From: Caulobacter sp. | Lineage (GTDB): Bacteria; Pseudomonadota; Alphaproteobacteria; Caulobacterales; Caulobacteraceae | Reading direction: 5' to 3' | DNA length: 64,000 bases | Assembly (NCBI GenBank): GCA_030678995.1 | Contig: JAUXTQ010000060.1 | Span: 124,001-188,000, forward strand | Shown here: piece by piece, positions 55,082 to 63,637 of the stretch | How positions within the stretch are numbered: position 1 is the stretch's first letter | Layout: each line of letters opens with the position of its first letter | Made by a program: the position numbers and the translations under genes | Notes under the pieces: model-generated | Database searches by the model: none | The model's input: the letters and a program-made list of their open reading frames with translations, nothing else | Told to the model about the DNA's origin: nothing

Positions 55082-55869
55082 GCCGCCGTCCAACCGCCGT
55101 CGACGGGCAGGATCGCGCCGTTCACCGAGGCGCCCGCATCCGAACAGAGATAGAGGGCCAGGCCGGCCAGCTGTTCGACGGTGACGAACTGTTTGGTCGG
55201 CTGGGCGGCGAGGATCACGTCACGCATGACCGCCTCCTCGCTGATGCCCCGGGCCGTGGCCTGGTCGGTGATCTGGGCCTCGACCAGCGGCGTCTTCACG
55301 TAGCCGGGGCAGATGGCGTTGATGGTGATGCCGCTCGTGGCGACCTCGAGCGCCACCGCCTTGGTGAAGCCGGCGACGCCGTGCTTGGACGCCACGTAGG
55401 CGCTCTTGAACGGCGAGGCGACCAGGGCGTGGGCCGAGGCGATGCTGACGATCCGGCCCCGGCCGGCGGCCTTCATTACGGGCACGGCCGCCCGGGTGGC
55501 GTGGAACACGCTCGACAGGTTGATGGCGATGATCCGGTCCCAGGCGTCGAGGGGGAAGTCCTCGACCGGCGAGACATGCTGGATGCCGGCGTTGTTGACC
55601 AGAATGTCGAGCCGGCCGAATGCGGCGACGGTAGAGGCCACCAGGTCGGCGATCTGCGCCGGATCGGTCATGTCGGCGGGGTGATAGCGGACCTCGACCC
55701 CGTGGCGCACGGCCATGTCGGCCCGCGTCGATTCGATGGCCGCAGGGTCGCCCAAGCCGTTCAGCACCACCGTCGCGCCGGCGCCGGCGAGAGCCTCGGC
55801 GAGGCCCAGCCCGATGCCGCTGGTCGATCCGGTGACGATGGCGACCTGTCCCCGCAAATCGGAGGTCAT
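55078..55869 (-). CDS. bdhA: 3-hydroxybutyrate dehydrogenase (BdhA-like SDR)
   Basis: NAD-dependent oxidation of D-3-hydroxybutyrate to acetoacetate. The 263-residue SDR has TGSTSGIGLGLAEAL, NNAGIQHVSPVEDFP (a BdhA hallmark), and SAHALVASPFKSAYVASKHG with the catalytic Tyr and Lys. The C terminus LVEAQITDQATARGISEEAV matches BdhA. The start at 55869 fits; a longer reading from 56004 is unconserved. With phaZ at 15215 it covers two steps of PHB mobilisation. It is upstream of and overlaps the NUDIX gene by four bases. Confidence 0.9.
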   Translation of the reverse strand: MTSDLRGQVAIVTGSTSGIGLGLAEALAGAGATVVLNGLGDPAAIESTRADMAVRHGVEVRYHPADMTDPAQIADLVASTVAAFGRLDILVNNAGIQHVSPVEDFPLDAWDRIIAINLSSVFHATRAAVPVMKAAGRGRIVSIASAHALVASPFKSAYVASKHGVAGFTKAVALEVATSGITINAICPGYVKTPLVEAQITDQATARGISEEAVMRDVILAAQPTKQFVTVEQLAGLALYLCSDAGASVNGAILPVDGGWTAA

Positions 55870-55942
55870 GTGGCGATAGCTCCCGCCCTGTTCTTGTTGC
55901 GGTGCAGCATAGGGGCTCGCGGGCGGCGGGGCGAGTGGGAAA

Positions 55943-56701
55943 TCAGCGCTGGAAGATCCATTCGCGGTCGGACGACCGGTCCTTCTGAAACGCATAGCCC
56001 TCAAGGTTGAAATCCTTCAGCCCTTCCACCCGGTCGATCCGCCCGTCGATGGCGTAGCGGGCCATCAGGCCGCGAGCCTTCTTGGCCATGAAGCTGATCT
56101 GCTTGGTCACTTCCCCGCGGTCCTCGAAGAACTTGCAGGTGACAACGGGAATGGTCAGGGCCGCCGGGTCGACGGCGCCGAAATATTCCAGGCTGGCCAG
56201 GTTCACCAGGGTCCGGTCCTTGTGACCCCCGGCGGCCTCGTTCAGCACCCGGGCGATGCGGTCGCCCCAGAACTGGTAGAGGGTCTTGCCGCGCGGTGTC
56301 TTCAGTCGCACGCCCATCTCCAGCCGGTAGGGCTGGATCGCGTCGGCCGGCCGCAGCAGGCCGTAGAGGCCCGACAGGATCCGCAGATGATCCTGCGCCC
56401 AGGCGAAGGCCTTCGCGTCCAGCGTCCGGGCCGAGAGGCCGGCATAGACGTCGCCATTGAAGGCGATGGCCGCCTGGAGCCCCTCCTCGACCGAAGGGTC
56501 GAAGGCCTGGAAGCGCTCGAAGTTCAGGTCGGCCAGCTTGTCGGAGATGTCCATCAGCCTGCGCAGATCTCGCGGCCGCAGCTTGCGGGTCATGGCGTCG
56601 AGCAGGGCGATGTCGTCCTTCATCGCCGGCGTGGTGAGCGGCAGGGGCCGTTCGGCGGCCACGAAATTCATGGCCTTGGCGGGCGAGATGACCATCAGCA
56701 T
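55943..56701 (-). CDS. yaaA: Peroxide-stress protein YaaA (DUF328/UPF0246)
   Basis: A 252-residue protein reported in E. coli to limit iron-driven damage during peroxide stress. It begins MLMVISPAKAMNF, and has the family blocks AIAFNGDVYAGLSARTLD, ILSGLYGLLRPADAIQPYRL then EMGVRLKTPRGKTLYQFWGD, and YAIDGRIDRVEGLKDFNLEG. The length is normal for the family. It is monocistronic with a family-B repeat pair upstream. Confidence 0.95.
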   Translation of the reverse strand: MLMVISPAKAMNFVAAERPLPLTTPAMKDDIALLDAMTRKLRPRDLRRLMDISDKLADLNFERFQAFDPSVEEGLQAAIAFNGDVYAGLSARTLDAKAFAWAQDHLRILSGLYGLLRPADAIQPYRLEMGVRLKTPRGKTLYQFWGDRIARVLNEAAGGHKDRTLVNLASLEYFGAVDPAALTIPVVTCKFFEDRGEVTKQISFMAKKARGLMARYAIDGRIDRVEGLKDFNLEGYAFQKDRSSDREWIFQR

Positions 56702-56762
56702 GGGCGAGGGGATAGAGGGCGCGGATGGGGATGGCGAGTCGTTCCGTGGCCCAATTCACAGC

Positions 56763-56882
56763 CGTCATGGCCCGGCTTGTTCGGGCCACCCATGAACTCG
56801 GCGCCCGAAAGGCGGCGCAGGCGGGCTATCCCATGACGCCAGCGCGCTTGGGTGGCCCGGACAAGCCGGGCCATGACGGGAT
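56763..56882. repeat. Inverted pair of family-B palindromes
   Basis: Copies at 56763-56796 and, inverted, 56847-56882, between yaaA and the FAD oxidoreductase. Both share CCCGGCTTGTTCGGGCC. Confidence 0.85.
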
Positions 56883-56895
56883 ATTGGGTTGAGCG

Positions 56896-58305
56896 CTAGA
56901 ACAGCACCCGCGGGTTCATGATCCGCTTCGGGTCCAGCACGCTTCGGATCGCCCGCAGCGCCTCGACCTCGACGGCCGACTTGTACCGCAGGGCGTCGGC
57001 GGTCTTCATCGCGCCCAGACCGTGCTCGGCGCTGATCGAGCCGTCCATGGAATCGACGATGTCGTGGACGATCAGCGAGCCGGCGTCGCGGCCCTGGTTG
57101 TGCGCCTCGTCCGAGCCCCCGGCGGGCCGCAGGACGTCGTAGTGGACGTTGCCGTCGCCGACGTGCCCGAAGGCCACCACGCGCACCGACGGGTCGTGTT
57201 TCAGCACCGCCGCCGTCGCCTGCTCGATGAAGTCGGCGATGCGCGAGACGGGCACGGAGACGTCGTGCTTCCAGGCCGCGCCCTCGGGCTTCTGGGCGCC
57301 GGACTGGTTCTCGCGCACGGCCCAGAAGGCCTTTGCCTGGGCCTGGGTCTGGGCGATGGCGGCGTCGGTGATCAGGCCGTCCTCAAGGGCGCGGCCCAGC
57401 AGCCGCTCCATGGCGCCTTCCGCGGCGCCGGGCTCGCCGCTGGCGGTTTCCACCAGCACGTACCAGGGATGGACGGCGTCCAGCGGCTCGCGGATGCCCG
57501 GGATGTGGTCGACGGCGAACTGCACACCCAGCCGGCCCATCAGCTCGAAGGCCTCGACCGCCCCGCCGGTCTCTTCCTTGGCGCGGGCCAGCAGGCGGAT
57601 GGCGTCGGCGGGGGACGCCAGGCCGACGACGGCAGTGGCGCGGGAGTTCAGCACCGGGAACAGCTTGAGGCTGGCCGCCGTGATCACCCCCAGCGTGCCC
57701 TCGGCCCCGATCAGCAGCTGCTTGAGGTCGTAGCCGGTGTTGTCCTTGCGTAGGCGCTTGAGACCGTTCCAGATCTCGCCATTGGGCAGGACCGCTTCCA
57801 GCCCCAGCACCAGGTTGCGGGTCGTGCCGTAGCGCAGCACCTGGGTGCCGCCGGCGTTGGTCGAGATCACCCCGCCGACCGTCGCCGACCCTTCCGACGC
57901 CAGGCCCAACGGGAACCGCCGCGACAGCTTCGCCGCCGCTTGGTGCACCGCCGCCAGGGTCACGCCCGCCTCGGCGACGATCACGTCGTCGAAGCTGTCG
58001 ATGTCGCGGATGCGGTTGAGCCGCTCGGTCGAGAGCAGGATCTCGCCCTGGGGAATCTGGCCGGACACCAGGCCCGTATTGCCGCCCTGGGGCGTGATCG
58101 CCGTGCCTGACTCCGCGCAGACGCCGATGACCGCCGCGACTTCGGTGGTCGTCTTCGGCAACACCAACAGCGGCGTCGTCCCCTCCCAGCGGCCGCGCCA
58201 TTCCACCAGCTTGGGCGCAATGCGATCACGGTCCTGGCTCCAGCCGCCCTCGCCGAGGACGGCCTTGAGGCGTGAGATGACGTCTGCGGGCACGGAGATG
58301 GTCAT
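56896..58305 (-). CDS. FAD-binding oxidoreductase (GlcD/D-2-hydroxyglutarate dehydrogenase type)
   Basis: A 469-residue VAO-type flavoprotein oxidising a D-2-hydroxyacid. The FAD-binding PCMH domain has VSGQIPQGEILLSTERLNRI and ITPQGGNTGLVSGQIP. The C-terminal FAD-oxidase cap has VVAFGHVGDGNVHYDVLRPA (metal-binding His motif) and SISAEHGLGAMKTADALRYK. These match D-lactate and D-2-hydroxyglutarate dehydrogenases; substrate is not fixed. It diverges from the VapBC pair with a shared promoter region of 67 bases. Confidence 0.93.
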   Translation of the reverse strand: MTISVPADVISRLKAVLGEGGWSQDRDRIAPKLVEWRGRWEGTTPLLVLPKTTTEVAAVIGVCAESGTAITPQGGNTGLVSGQIPQGEILLSTERLNRIRDIDSFDDVIVAEAGVTLAAVHQAAAKLSRRFPLGLASEGSATVGGVISTNAGGTQVLRYGTTRNLVLGLEAVLPNGEIWNGLKRLRKDNTGYDLKQLLIGAEGTLGVITAASLKLFPVLNSRATAVVGLASPADAIRLLARAKEETGGAVEAFELMGRLGVQFAVDHIPGIREPLDAVHPWYVLVETASGEPGAAEGAMERLLGRALEDGLITDAAIAQTQAQAKAFWAVRENQSGAQKPEGAAWKHDVSVPVSRIADFIEQATAAVLKHDPSVRVVAFGHVGDGNVHYDVLRPAGGSDEAHNQGRDAGSLIVHDIVDSMDGSISAEHGLGAMKTADALRYKSAVEVEALRAIRSVLDPKRIMNPRVLF

Positions 58306-58338
58306 GGCCGGAGCTTATGCTTTTCGTGAGGCCATGAC

Positions 58339-58362
58339 GAGTATATACTCCGGTATATACTG
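58339..58362. promoter_or_regulatory. Probable VapB operator
   Basis: Two adjacent palindromes, GAGTATATACTC (58339-58350) and GTATATAC (58353-58360), lie 11-34 bases ahead of the vapB ATG. AT-rich paired palindromes at this position are typical operators for VapB autoregulation. The divergent FAD oxidoreductase promoter could also be affected. Confidence 0.7.
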
Positions 58363-58372
58363 TGAGGCAGCC

Positions 58373-58678
58373 ATGGGCATCTTCATCAAGAACCCCGAAA
58401 CCGAGCGTGTCGTTCGCGAACTGGCGGCCCTGCGGGGCGACACGATTACAGGAGTCATCGACAGCGTGACGCGTGAAGCGCTCATGAAGTCGCGTGAGGA
58501 AGAATTGCGTCGTGCCCGAGCGGCGATGTCGCCAGAAGAGCGGCTGGCGAAGATGCGGGCCTCGACCGAGCACTTCCGGCGGATTTCCGGGTTGGACAAG
58601 CTTCCCAATACGCCGATCACCAAGGCGGAATGGGATGCGCTGTGGCCAACAGGCATCCCTGAGATCGACAATTCATGA
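58373..58678 (+). CDS. vapB: VapB-type antitoxin (PSK/Rv0623 family)
   Basis: A 101-residue antitoxin. Residues 1-45 (MGIFIKNPETERVVRELAAL, then TGVIDSVTREALMKSREEEL) match the Rv0623-like ribbon-helix-helix family; the Arg/Glu-rich helix and the tail (residues 60-101) would wrap the toxin. Its stop overlaps the vapC ATG (ATGA). Palindromes directly upstream probably serve as its operator. It is distinct from the DUF7662-type antitoxin at 10062. Confidence 0.9.
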   Translation: MGIFIKNPETERVVRELAALRGDTITGVIDSVTREALMKSREEELRRARAAMSPEERLAKMRASTEHFRRISGLDKLPNTPITKAEWDALWPTGIPEIDNS

Positions 58679-59067
58679 GGATCGTCGTCGACGCTTCTGC
58701 GCTGGTTGCGATCGCGAAAGGCGAGCCTGAAGCCGCCGCCATGGAAGCTGTGCTTTCAGTAAGCGAACCGTGGGCGTCTTCGGTGAACATCATGGAAGTT
58801 GGCCTGGCTTTGGTGCTCAGAGATGGGCGTTTCACTGCTGAGGAGTTCGGGGCTTGGCTGGCCGACTTTTTCATCGGCGAACTGGATGTGCGCTCAGCCG
58901 ATGCACTTGCCGCCTATCTCGCCTACGGTAAAGGCGTTCATCGCGCCAGCCTGAACCTGGGCGACTGCTTCGCCTACGCGCTGGCCAAGCAGCTCGGCGC
59001 GCCCCTGCTCTACAAGGGCGATGACTTTCCACTCACCGACGTCCGCTCGGCGCTTCAGCCGACGTAG
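58675..59067 (+). CDS. vapC: PIN-domain ribonuclease toxin VapC
   Basis: A 130-residue PIN-domain toxin. Catalytic acids: VVDASALVAI (Asp6), the Glu in VNIMEVGLAL, Asp in NLGDCFAYALAK and Asp in LLYKGDDFPLTD. The motif order and the length match type II VapC. It starts inside the vapB stop and converges with tsaC, overlapping it by 13 bases. Sequence similarity to the PIN toxin at 9653 is limited to the motifs. Confidence 0.93.
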   Translation: MRIVVDASALVAIAKGEPEAAAMEAVLSVSEPWASSVNIMEVGLALVLRDGRFTAEEFGAWLADFFIGELDVRSADALAAYLAYGKGVHRASLNLGDCFAYALAKQLGAPLLYKGDDFPLTDVRSALQPT

Positions 59068-60029
59068 CCGGCCGCGCGCTTCAGACGGTCGTTGATCGCT
59101 TCGCCCAGGCCCTCGGCCGGGATCGGCGCCACGGCGATGGCCGACGGCTTCGTCCGGTCAGCCGCGCGCAGCAGGGCGAACAGTCTGGCCGCCGCCTCGA
59201 CCAGGTCTTCGGTCGGGCTGAGGTTGAACGGGCTGTCGCTCGGCCCGAAGGCGAGGAAGACCTCGCCCGGTCGCGGCGCATCGGCGTTGATCCGCACCGG
59301 CGCGTCCGGGGCGTAGTGCAGGGCCAGCCGGCCGGGGGAACGCCTGGCGTCGGCCTCGGCTTCTGTCAGCGGGCCGATGACGGCCTCGATCTGGGCTCGG
59401 GTCACCGATCCGGGGCGCAGCAGCCGCGCCGGGGCATCGGGCAACAGGGCGACGACCGTGGACTCCAGGCCGACCCTGCAAGGGCCTCCGTCCAGCGCCT
59501 CCGCCGCGGCGGAGCCGGTTTCTTCCACGGCGTCGGCGAAGGTCGTCGGGCTGGGCCGTCCCGACCGGTTGGCCGACGGGGCCACCAGCGGCCCGCCGAA
59601 CGCGGTCAGCAGGGCGCGCGACAGCGGGTGGCCCGGAACCCGCACCGCCACGGTGTCCAGGCCCGCCCGGGCCAGGTCGCAGACGGCGGCGGTATCCCGC
59701 ACCGGCGCGACAATCGTCAGGGGACCGGGCCAGAAGGCCGCCGCCAGCGCCTCGGCCCGGTCATCGAGCACGGCCACCCGACGGGCGGCCTCCAGGTCGG
59801 CCACATGGGCGATCAGGGGATTGAAGCTGGGCCGGCCCTTGGCGGTATAGACCGCGGCCACGGCCCGCGGGTCGGCCGCGTCGGCGGCCAGGCCATAGAC
59901 CGTCTCGGTGGGCAGGATAACGAGCCGCCCCGCGCGCAGGGCCTCGGCCGCGCGGTCTATCCCGCGCGCCTGGCCGTCAGGCTGATGGTGACCGTCACCG
60001 TTCCCGGCACGGCCTCGGTCGTCTTCCAC
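59055..60029 (-). CDS. tsaC: L-threonylcarbamoyladenylate synthase (Sua5/TsaC type)
   Basis: Makes threonylcarbamoyl-AMP for tRNA t6A. The YrdC core (from about residue 30) has LVILPTETVYGLAADAADPR, KGRPSFNPLIAHVADLE, PGPLTIVAPV, VAVRVPGHPLSRALL and PLVAPSANRSG. A C-terminal Sua5 domain follows, with the SPGRLALHYAPDAPVRI segment. No ATG exists near the conserved start. The nearest GTG is at 60029, giving 324 residues but overlapping yceI by 73 bases; an ATA at 59960 overlapping the yceI stop would fit the conserved start better but is a rare initiator. The true start is unresolved. Confidence 0.9.
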   Translation of the reverse strand: MEDDRGRAGNGDGHHQPDGQARGIDRAAEALRAGRLVILPTETVYGLAADAADPRAVAAVYTAKGRPSFNPLIAHVADLEAARRVAVLDDRAEALAAAFWPGPLTIVAPVRDTAAVCDLARAGLDTVAVRVPGHPLSRALLTAFGGPLVAPSANRSGRPSPTTFADAVEETGSAAAEALDGGPCRVGLESTVVALLPDAPARLLRPGSVTRAQIEAVIGPLTEAEADARRSPGRLALHYAPDAPVRINADAPRPGEVFLAFGPSDSPFNLSPTEDLVEAAARLFALLRAADRTKPSAIAVAPIPAEGLGEAINDRLKRAAGYVG

Positions 60030-60526
60030 TCGTCCTGTCCCACGCCAAAGGCCAGACGGTTCAGGGCCACGCTGGCGTTCATCTTCGCAACATCGCCGGT
60101 GATGACGAGGGTGAAGGGCAGGGTCAACGGCTTCGTGACGCCGCGGATCGTCAGGTCGCCGACCGCCTGGTAGCGATTGCCGCCCAGGGCCTTGAAAGAC
60201 GCGGCCCGAAAGGTCGCCTTCGGGAAGCGCGCGGCCGCGAACCAGGGGTCCGTCGGCAGGGCCTCGTCGCGGCTGGCGTCGCCGGTGACGGCGGAGGCCA
60301 TGTCGAAGGTCACCACCGCCGATGAGCCCGCCAGATTGGCCGGATCGAACCGGATTGCCGCGTCCCACCGGCGGAAGGCGCCGGTGAAGGCCCCGCCATC
60401 GAAGCTGGAGGCGAACGCCACCTTCGAGGCGCCCTTGTCCACCGTCCAGGCCGGCGCGGGGGCCGCCCAGGCCTGGGACGCCGTGGCAATCACGGCGACG
60501 GCGAACAGGGGCGCGAAGGGCCTCAC
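59957..60526 (-). CDS. yceI: YceI family periplasmic protein (copy 2)
   Basis: A 189-residue exported lipocalin-like protein with a signal peptide (residues 1-21). The YceI domain has WTVDKGASKVAFASSFDGGA, the strand FDMASAVTGDASRDEALP and GVTKPLTLPFTLVI. YceI proteins bind polyisoprenoids or quinone-like lipids. Its start overlaps the cytochrome b561 gene by four bases. The pair yceI-cybB is a known association, possibly for a periplasmic redox or lipid role. Confidence 0.92.
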   Translation of the reverse strand: MRPFAPLFAVAVIATASQAWAAPAPAWTVDKGASKVAFASSFDGGAFTGAFRRWDAAIRFDPANLAGSSAVVTFDMASAVTGDASRDEALPTDPWFAAARFPKATFRAASFKALGGNRYQAVGDLTIRGVTKPLTLPFTLVITGDVAKMNASVALNRLAFGVGQDEWKTTEAVPGTVTVTISLTARRAG

Positions 60527-61110
60527 GCGGCCGGGTCCTTTTTGGCCAGGAACGGGATCATCTTCGCCAGCTCGTTGTCCTTGTCGAGGAACTGGTGCTT
60601 GAGGGCGCCCAGGATGTGCAGCGGCACGAGGCCGTAGATGATCACCTTGGCCAGCAGCTTGTGGACATCCTCCAGCTGCTCGTTCCGGGTGTGCCGCAGT
60701 TCGGCGGGCAGCTCGTACAGCGGCGTGATCGCCGGCCAGTCGAACAGGCCGAACATGTCGATCGGGTACTGCTGGATCAGGGCGCTGGCCGAGACCATCG
60801 CCCAGCCGGTGAGCGGGACGGCGATCATAAAGATGTAGAACAGCCCGTAGACGGACTTTGCGAGAGTCTTCTCCCAGGGCTTGAGGTGGTCGCCCATAGG
60901 CGGGGCCGGTTTGACGAACCGCCAGACGATACGCAGCAACGTCAGCAGCATGATCGTGATGCCGATCGGCTTGTGCAGTTGCAGGACGGCGATCTTGGCG
61001 GCGCCCTTCAGGTCTTCGGCCTGCCAGGCCAGCAGGACGGTCCAGACCAGCAGGGCCGCGATGGTCCAGTGCAACAGGATGGCGACGGTCGAATAGCGGG
61101 TCTGGGTCAT
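60523..61110 (-). CDS. cybB: Cytochrome b561
   Basis: A 195-residue di-heme membrane cytochrome with four helices (about 8-30, 46-66, 90-110 and 150-170). Heme-ligand histidines are visible in LLHWTIAALL, LQLHKPIGITIM and VPLHILGALKHQF. It lies between two yceI genes on the same strand, 23 bases downstream of the first and overlapping the next. The arrangement suggests electron transfer with YceI-bound quinone or isoprenoid. That role is inference. Confidence 0.95.
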   Translation of the reverse strand: MTQTRYSTVAILLHWTIAALLVWTVLLAWQAEDLKGAAKIAVLQLHKPIGITIMLLTLLRIVWRFVKPAPPMGDHLKPWEKTLAKSVYGLFYIFMIAVPLTGWAMVSASALIQQYPIDMFGLFDWPAITPLYELPAELRHTRNEQLEDVHKLLAKVIIYGLVPLHILGALKHQFLDKDNELAKMIPFLAKKDPAA

Positions 61111-61133
61111 GCGGCGCTCCTGGAGTGGCCGGG

Positions 61134-61739
61134 CTACTTCTTCACGAACTCAAGCTCGAGGATCAACTCCACCTCGTCGCCGACCATAGCCAGCGGGGGA
61201 TTGAGCAGGAAGGTGGAACCGAACGCCGACCGCTTTATCACCCCCCTGGCCGAGAAGCCCGAGCGCTGCCCGGCGATGCCGGAGGCATAGCCGTTGAAGG
61301 TCACGTCCAGGGTCACCGGTTTTGTTACGCCGCGCAGGGTCAGGTCGCCGGTCATTGTTCCCTTGCCGGGGCTGGTCTGCACGATCGAGGTCGAGACGAA
61401 GCGAATCGTCGGATTGGCCTTGGCGTCGAGGAATTTCTCGGCGAAATCGCTGTTGTATTTCGCCTCGCCCGTGTCGAGCGACGCGGCGGGGATGGTCGCC
61501 TCCACACGGGCGGTCTGAGGCGAGGCGGGGTCCCAGACGTAGCTGGCGTCGAATCCAGTGAACCGCACGGTGTAGGCGGCCAGGCCCATGTGCTGGACCC
61601 GCACGATCAGGCTGGCGTGCGTCTTGTCGACGACATAGGTCCCCGCCGGCATCGCGGCGGGATCGATCGTGGGCGCCGCCGCGGCCAACGGCGCGGTCAG
61701 CAACAGCAGGGCGAGGGCGACGGCGGAGGAACGGAACAT
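61134..61739 (-). CDS. yceI: YceI family periplasmic protein (copy 1)
   Basis: A 201-residue exported lipocalin-like protein. Signal peptide residues 1-23 (MFRSSAVALALLLLTAPLAAAAP). The mature domain has TYVVDKTHASLIVRVQHMGL, YKFTGFDASYVWDP-like sequence (YTVRFTGFDASYVWDP), GDLTLRGVTKPVTLDVTFNG and the C-terminal strand VGDEVELILELEFVKK. It opens the yceI-cybB-yceI operon. It is divergent from an acyl-CoA dehydrogenase, with a repeat in the gap. The two YceI copies are clearly diverged. Confidence 0.92.
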   Translation of the reverse strand: MFRSSAVALALLLLTAPLAAAAPTIDPAAMPAGTYVVDKTHASLIVRVQHMGLAAYTVRFTGFDASYVWDPASPQTARVEATIPAASLDTGEAKYNSDFAEKFLDAKANPTIRFVSTSIVQTSPGKGTMTGDLTLRGVTKPVTLDVTFNGYASGIAGQRSGFSARGVIKRSAFGSTFLLNPPLAMVGDEVELILELEFVKK

Positions 61740-61850
61740 GACGACCTCGTCTGTGACTGGGTTAGTTGCTGATCAACATAGAGCCGCCGCGTGGCGGCGT
61801 GAAGGCCAAGGCTTCACGAGTCGTCGCCCGCCAGCCTAAAACACCCGCGA

Positions 61851-61935
61851 AGCCCCGCCGTCGCGGGGCTCGCCAATATTATGTTGGAGCGCGATGGTCG
61901 CCGAAACCGGCGTCCACTTTCGGCTATCGCGCTCC
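61851..61935. repeat. Hairpin and GAGCGCGAT-type palindromic repeat
   Basis: AGCCCCGCCGTCGCGGGGCT (61851-61870) is a perfect eight-base-stem hairpin. GGAGCGCGAT (61886-61895) is complemented by ATCGCGCTCC (61926-61935) around a 30-base loop, an element whose layout recalls GAGCGCGAT-type intergenic repeats in alphaproteobacteria. It lies in the 215-base divergent region between the yceI operon and the acyl-CoA dehydrogenase. Confidence 0.7.
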
Positions 61936-61954
61936 GGCGACGAGGAGACGCTCC

Positions 61955-63631
61955 ATGACCTATCGCCCGCCGCTTCGGGACATGACGGCCGCGCTGAAGG
62001 CCGCCGGTTTCGATCGGCTCGCCGAGGCCTTCCCTGAAGCCGACGCCGAGACCGCCTGGGCGGTGCTCGAAGCCGCCGGCGAATTCGCCGCCGGGGTCAT
62101 CGCGCCGCTGAACCGCCAGGGCGACCTGACCGGCGCCCGCTACGAGAACGGCCGGGTCACCGCCGCCCCCGGCTTCGCCGACGCCTATCGCCAGTTCGCG
62201 CAGGGCGGCTGGAACAGCCTGTCGGCGGACTACGAGCACGGCGGCCAGGGCCTGCCCAAGACGCTGGAGATCGCGGTCTTCGAGATGATCCAGGCCGCCA
62301 GCCTGGCCTTCGGCCTCTGCCCGATGCTGACCCAGGGGGCCATCGAGGCGCTCGCCGCCCACGGCACGCAGCGCCAGAAGCGGCTGCTGCTCCCGAAACT
62401 GGTCAGCGGCGAATGGACCGGCACGATGAACCTGACCGAGCCGCAGGCCGGTTCGGACCTCGCCGCGCTGACCACCCGCGCCGAGCCGGACGGCGAGGGC
62501 GGCTGGCGCCTGACCGGCCAGAAGATCTTCATCACCTGGGGCGACCACGACGCGGCGGAAAACATCGTCCATCTGGTGCTGGCCCGCCTGCCGGGGGCGC
62601 CGGAGGGCAGTCGGGGCATCAGCCTGTTCGCCTGTCCCAAGCGGCTGGTCGATGACGACGGCGCGGCCGGCGGCCTCAACGACGTGCGGCCGGTGGGCAT
62701 CGAGCACAAGCTGGGCATCCACGGCTCGCCGACATGCGTCATGGCCTTCGAGGGCGCGCGGGCGGAGCTGGTCGGGGTCGAACATCAGGGCCTGGCGGCC
62801 ATGTTCACCATGATGAACGCCGCCCGGCTGCAGGTCGGCGCCCAGGGCGTCGGCATCGCCGAGCGGGCATACCAGGCAGCCCTGGCCTTCTCGCTGGAAC
62901 GCAGGCAGGGCCGCTCTGCCTGGACCGGCGAGGCCAACGCCGTGATCCATGACCATCCGGACGTTCGCCGGATGTTGATGCTGATGCGGTCGAAGATCCT
63001 CGCGGCGCGGGCCATCTGCCTCTCGACCGCCGTGGCCGCCGACCTGTCCCGGCATGGGGCGACGGAGGAGGCCCGCGAGGCGGCCAAGCTGCGCGAGGAG
63101 CTGCTGACCCCGATCGCCAAGGCCTGGTCCACCGACCTGGGGGTCGAGGCCGCCAGCCTGGGGGTGCAGATCCACGGCGGCATGGGCTTCATCGAGGAGA
63201 CCGGCGCGGCGCAGCACTATCGCGACGCCCGTATCCTGCCGATCTACGAGGGGACCAACGGCATCCAGGCCATCGATCTGGTTGGCCGCAAGCTGACCCT
63301 CGGCGGCGGGGAGGCCCTGGCCTCCCTGCTGGCCGAGATCCGCGACACGGCGATCAGCGAGCCGCGACTTATGGAGGGGGGCGCCGCGCTGGAGGAGGCG
63401 GCGGCCTGGCTGGCCGCACGACGCAATACCCCCGACGCCCTGGCCGGGGCGACCGGGTTCCTCAAGCTGGCGGGGGATGTGGTCGGTGGCTGGATGCTGG
63501 CGAAAATGGCCGCCGCCGACGAGGCCTATGAGAATACCTGGCGCTTCTACGCCGAGCAGGTGCTGGCGACGGTCCCCGGCCAGGTGGCGGGGGTGGTGCA
63601 GGGGGCAGGGGTGCTGGAGGTGGAGGGGTAG
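61955..63631 (+). CDS. Acyl-CoA dehydrogenase (DmdC-type)
   Basis: A 558-residue acyl-CoA dehydrogenase with the C-terminal extension seen in 3-methylmercaptopropionyl-CoA dehydrogenase (DmdC) and related long ACADs. Signatures are MNLTEPQAGSDLAALTTRAE, ITGQKIFITW-like sequence (LTGQKIFITWGDHD), VGAQGVGIAERAYQAALAFS, and IHGGMGFIEETGAAQHYRDA followed by ILPIYEGTNGIQAIDLVGRK with the catalytic Glu. The ATG at 61955 gives the normal MTYRPPLRDM start; the longer reading from 61766 is unconserved. DmdC family members often act on aliphatic acyl-CoAs, so a DMSP role is not claimed. Confidence 0.93.
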   Translation: MTYRPPLRDMTAALKAAGFDRLAEAFPEADAETAWAVLEAAGEFAAGVIAPLNRQGDLTGARYENGRVTAAPGFADAYRQFAQGGWNSLSADYEHGGQGLPKTLEIAVFEMIQAASLAFGLCPMLTQGAIEALAAHGTQRQKRLLLPKLVSGEWTGTMNLTEPQAGSDLAALTTRAEPDGEGGWRLTGQKIFITWGDHDAAENIVHLVLARLPGAPEGSRGISLFACPKRLVDDDGAAGGLNDVRPVGIEHKLGIHGSPTCVMAFEGARAELVGVEHQGLAAMFTMMNAARLQVGAQGVGIAERAYQAALAFSLERRQGRSAWTGEANAVIHDHPDVRRMLMLMRSKILAARAICLSTAVAADLSRHGATEEAREAAKLREELLTPIAKAWSTDLGVEAASLGVQIHGGMGFIEETGAAQHYRDARILPIYEGTNGIQAIDLVGRKLTLGGGEALASLLAEIRDTAISEPRLMEGGAALEEAAAWLAARRNTPDALAGATGFLKLAGDVVGGWMLAKMAAADEAYENTWRFYAEQVLATVPGQVAGVVQGAGVLEVEG

Positions 63632-63637
63632 GAGCGC

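Noticed and set aside
61954..63631. A DMSP-degradation role for the DmdC-type acyl-CoA dehydrogenase
   Set aside because: Family membership alone does not indicate that substrate, and no dmdA, dmdB or dmdD gene is in the window.
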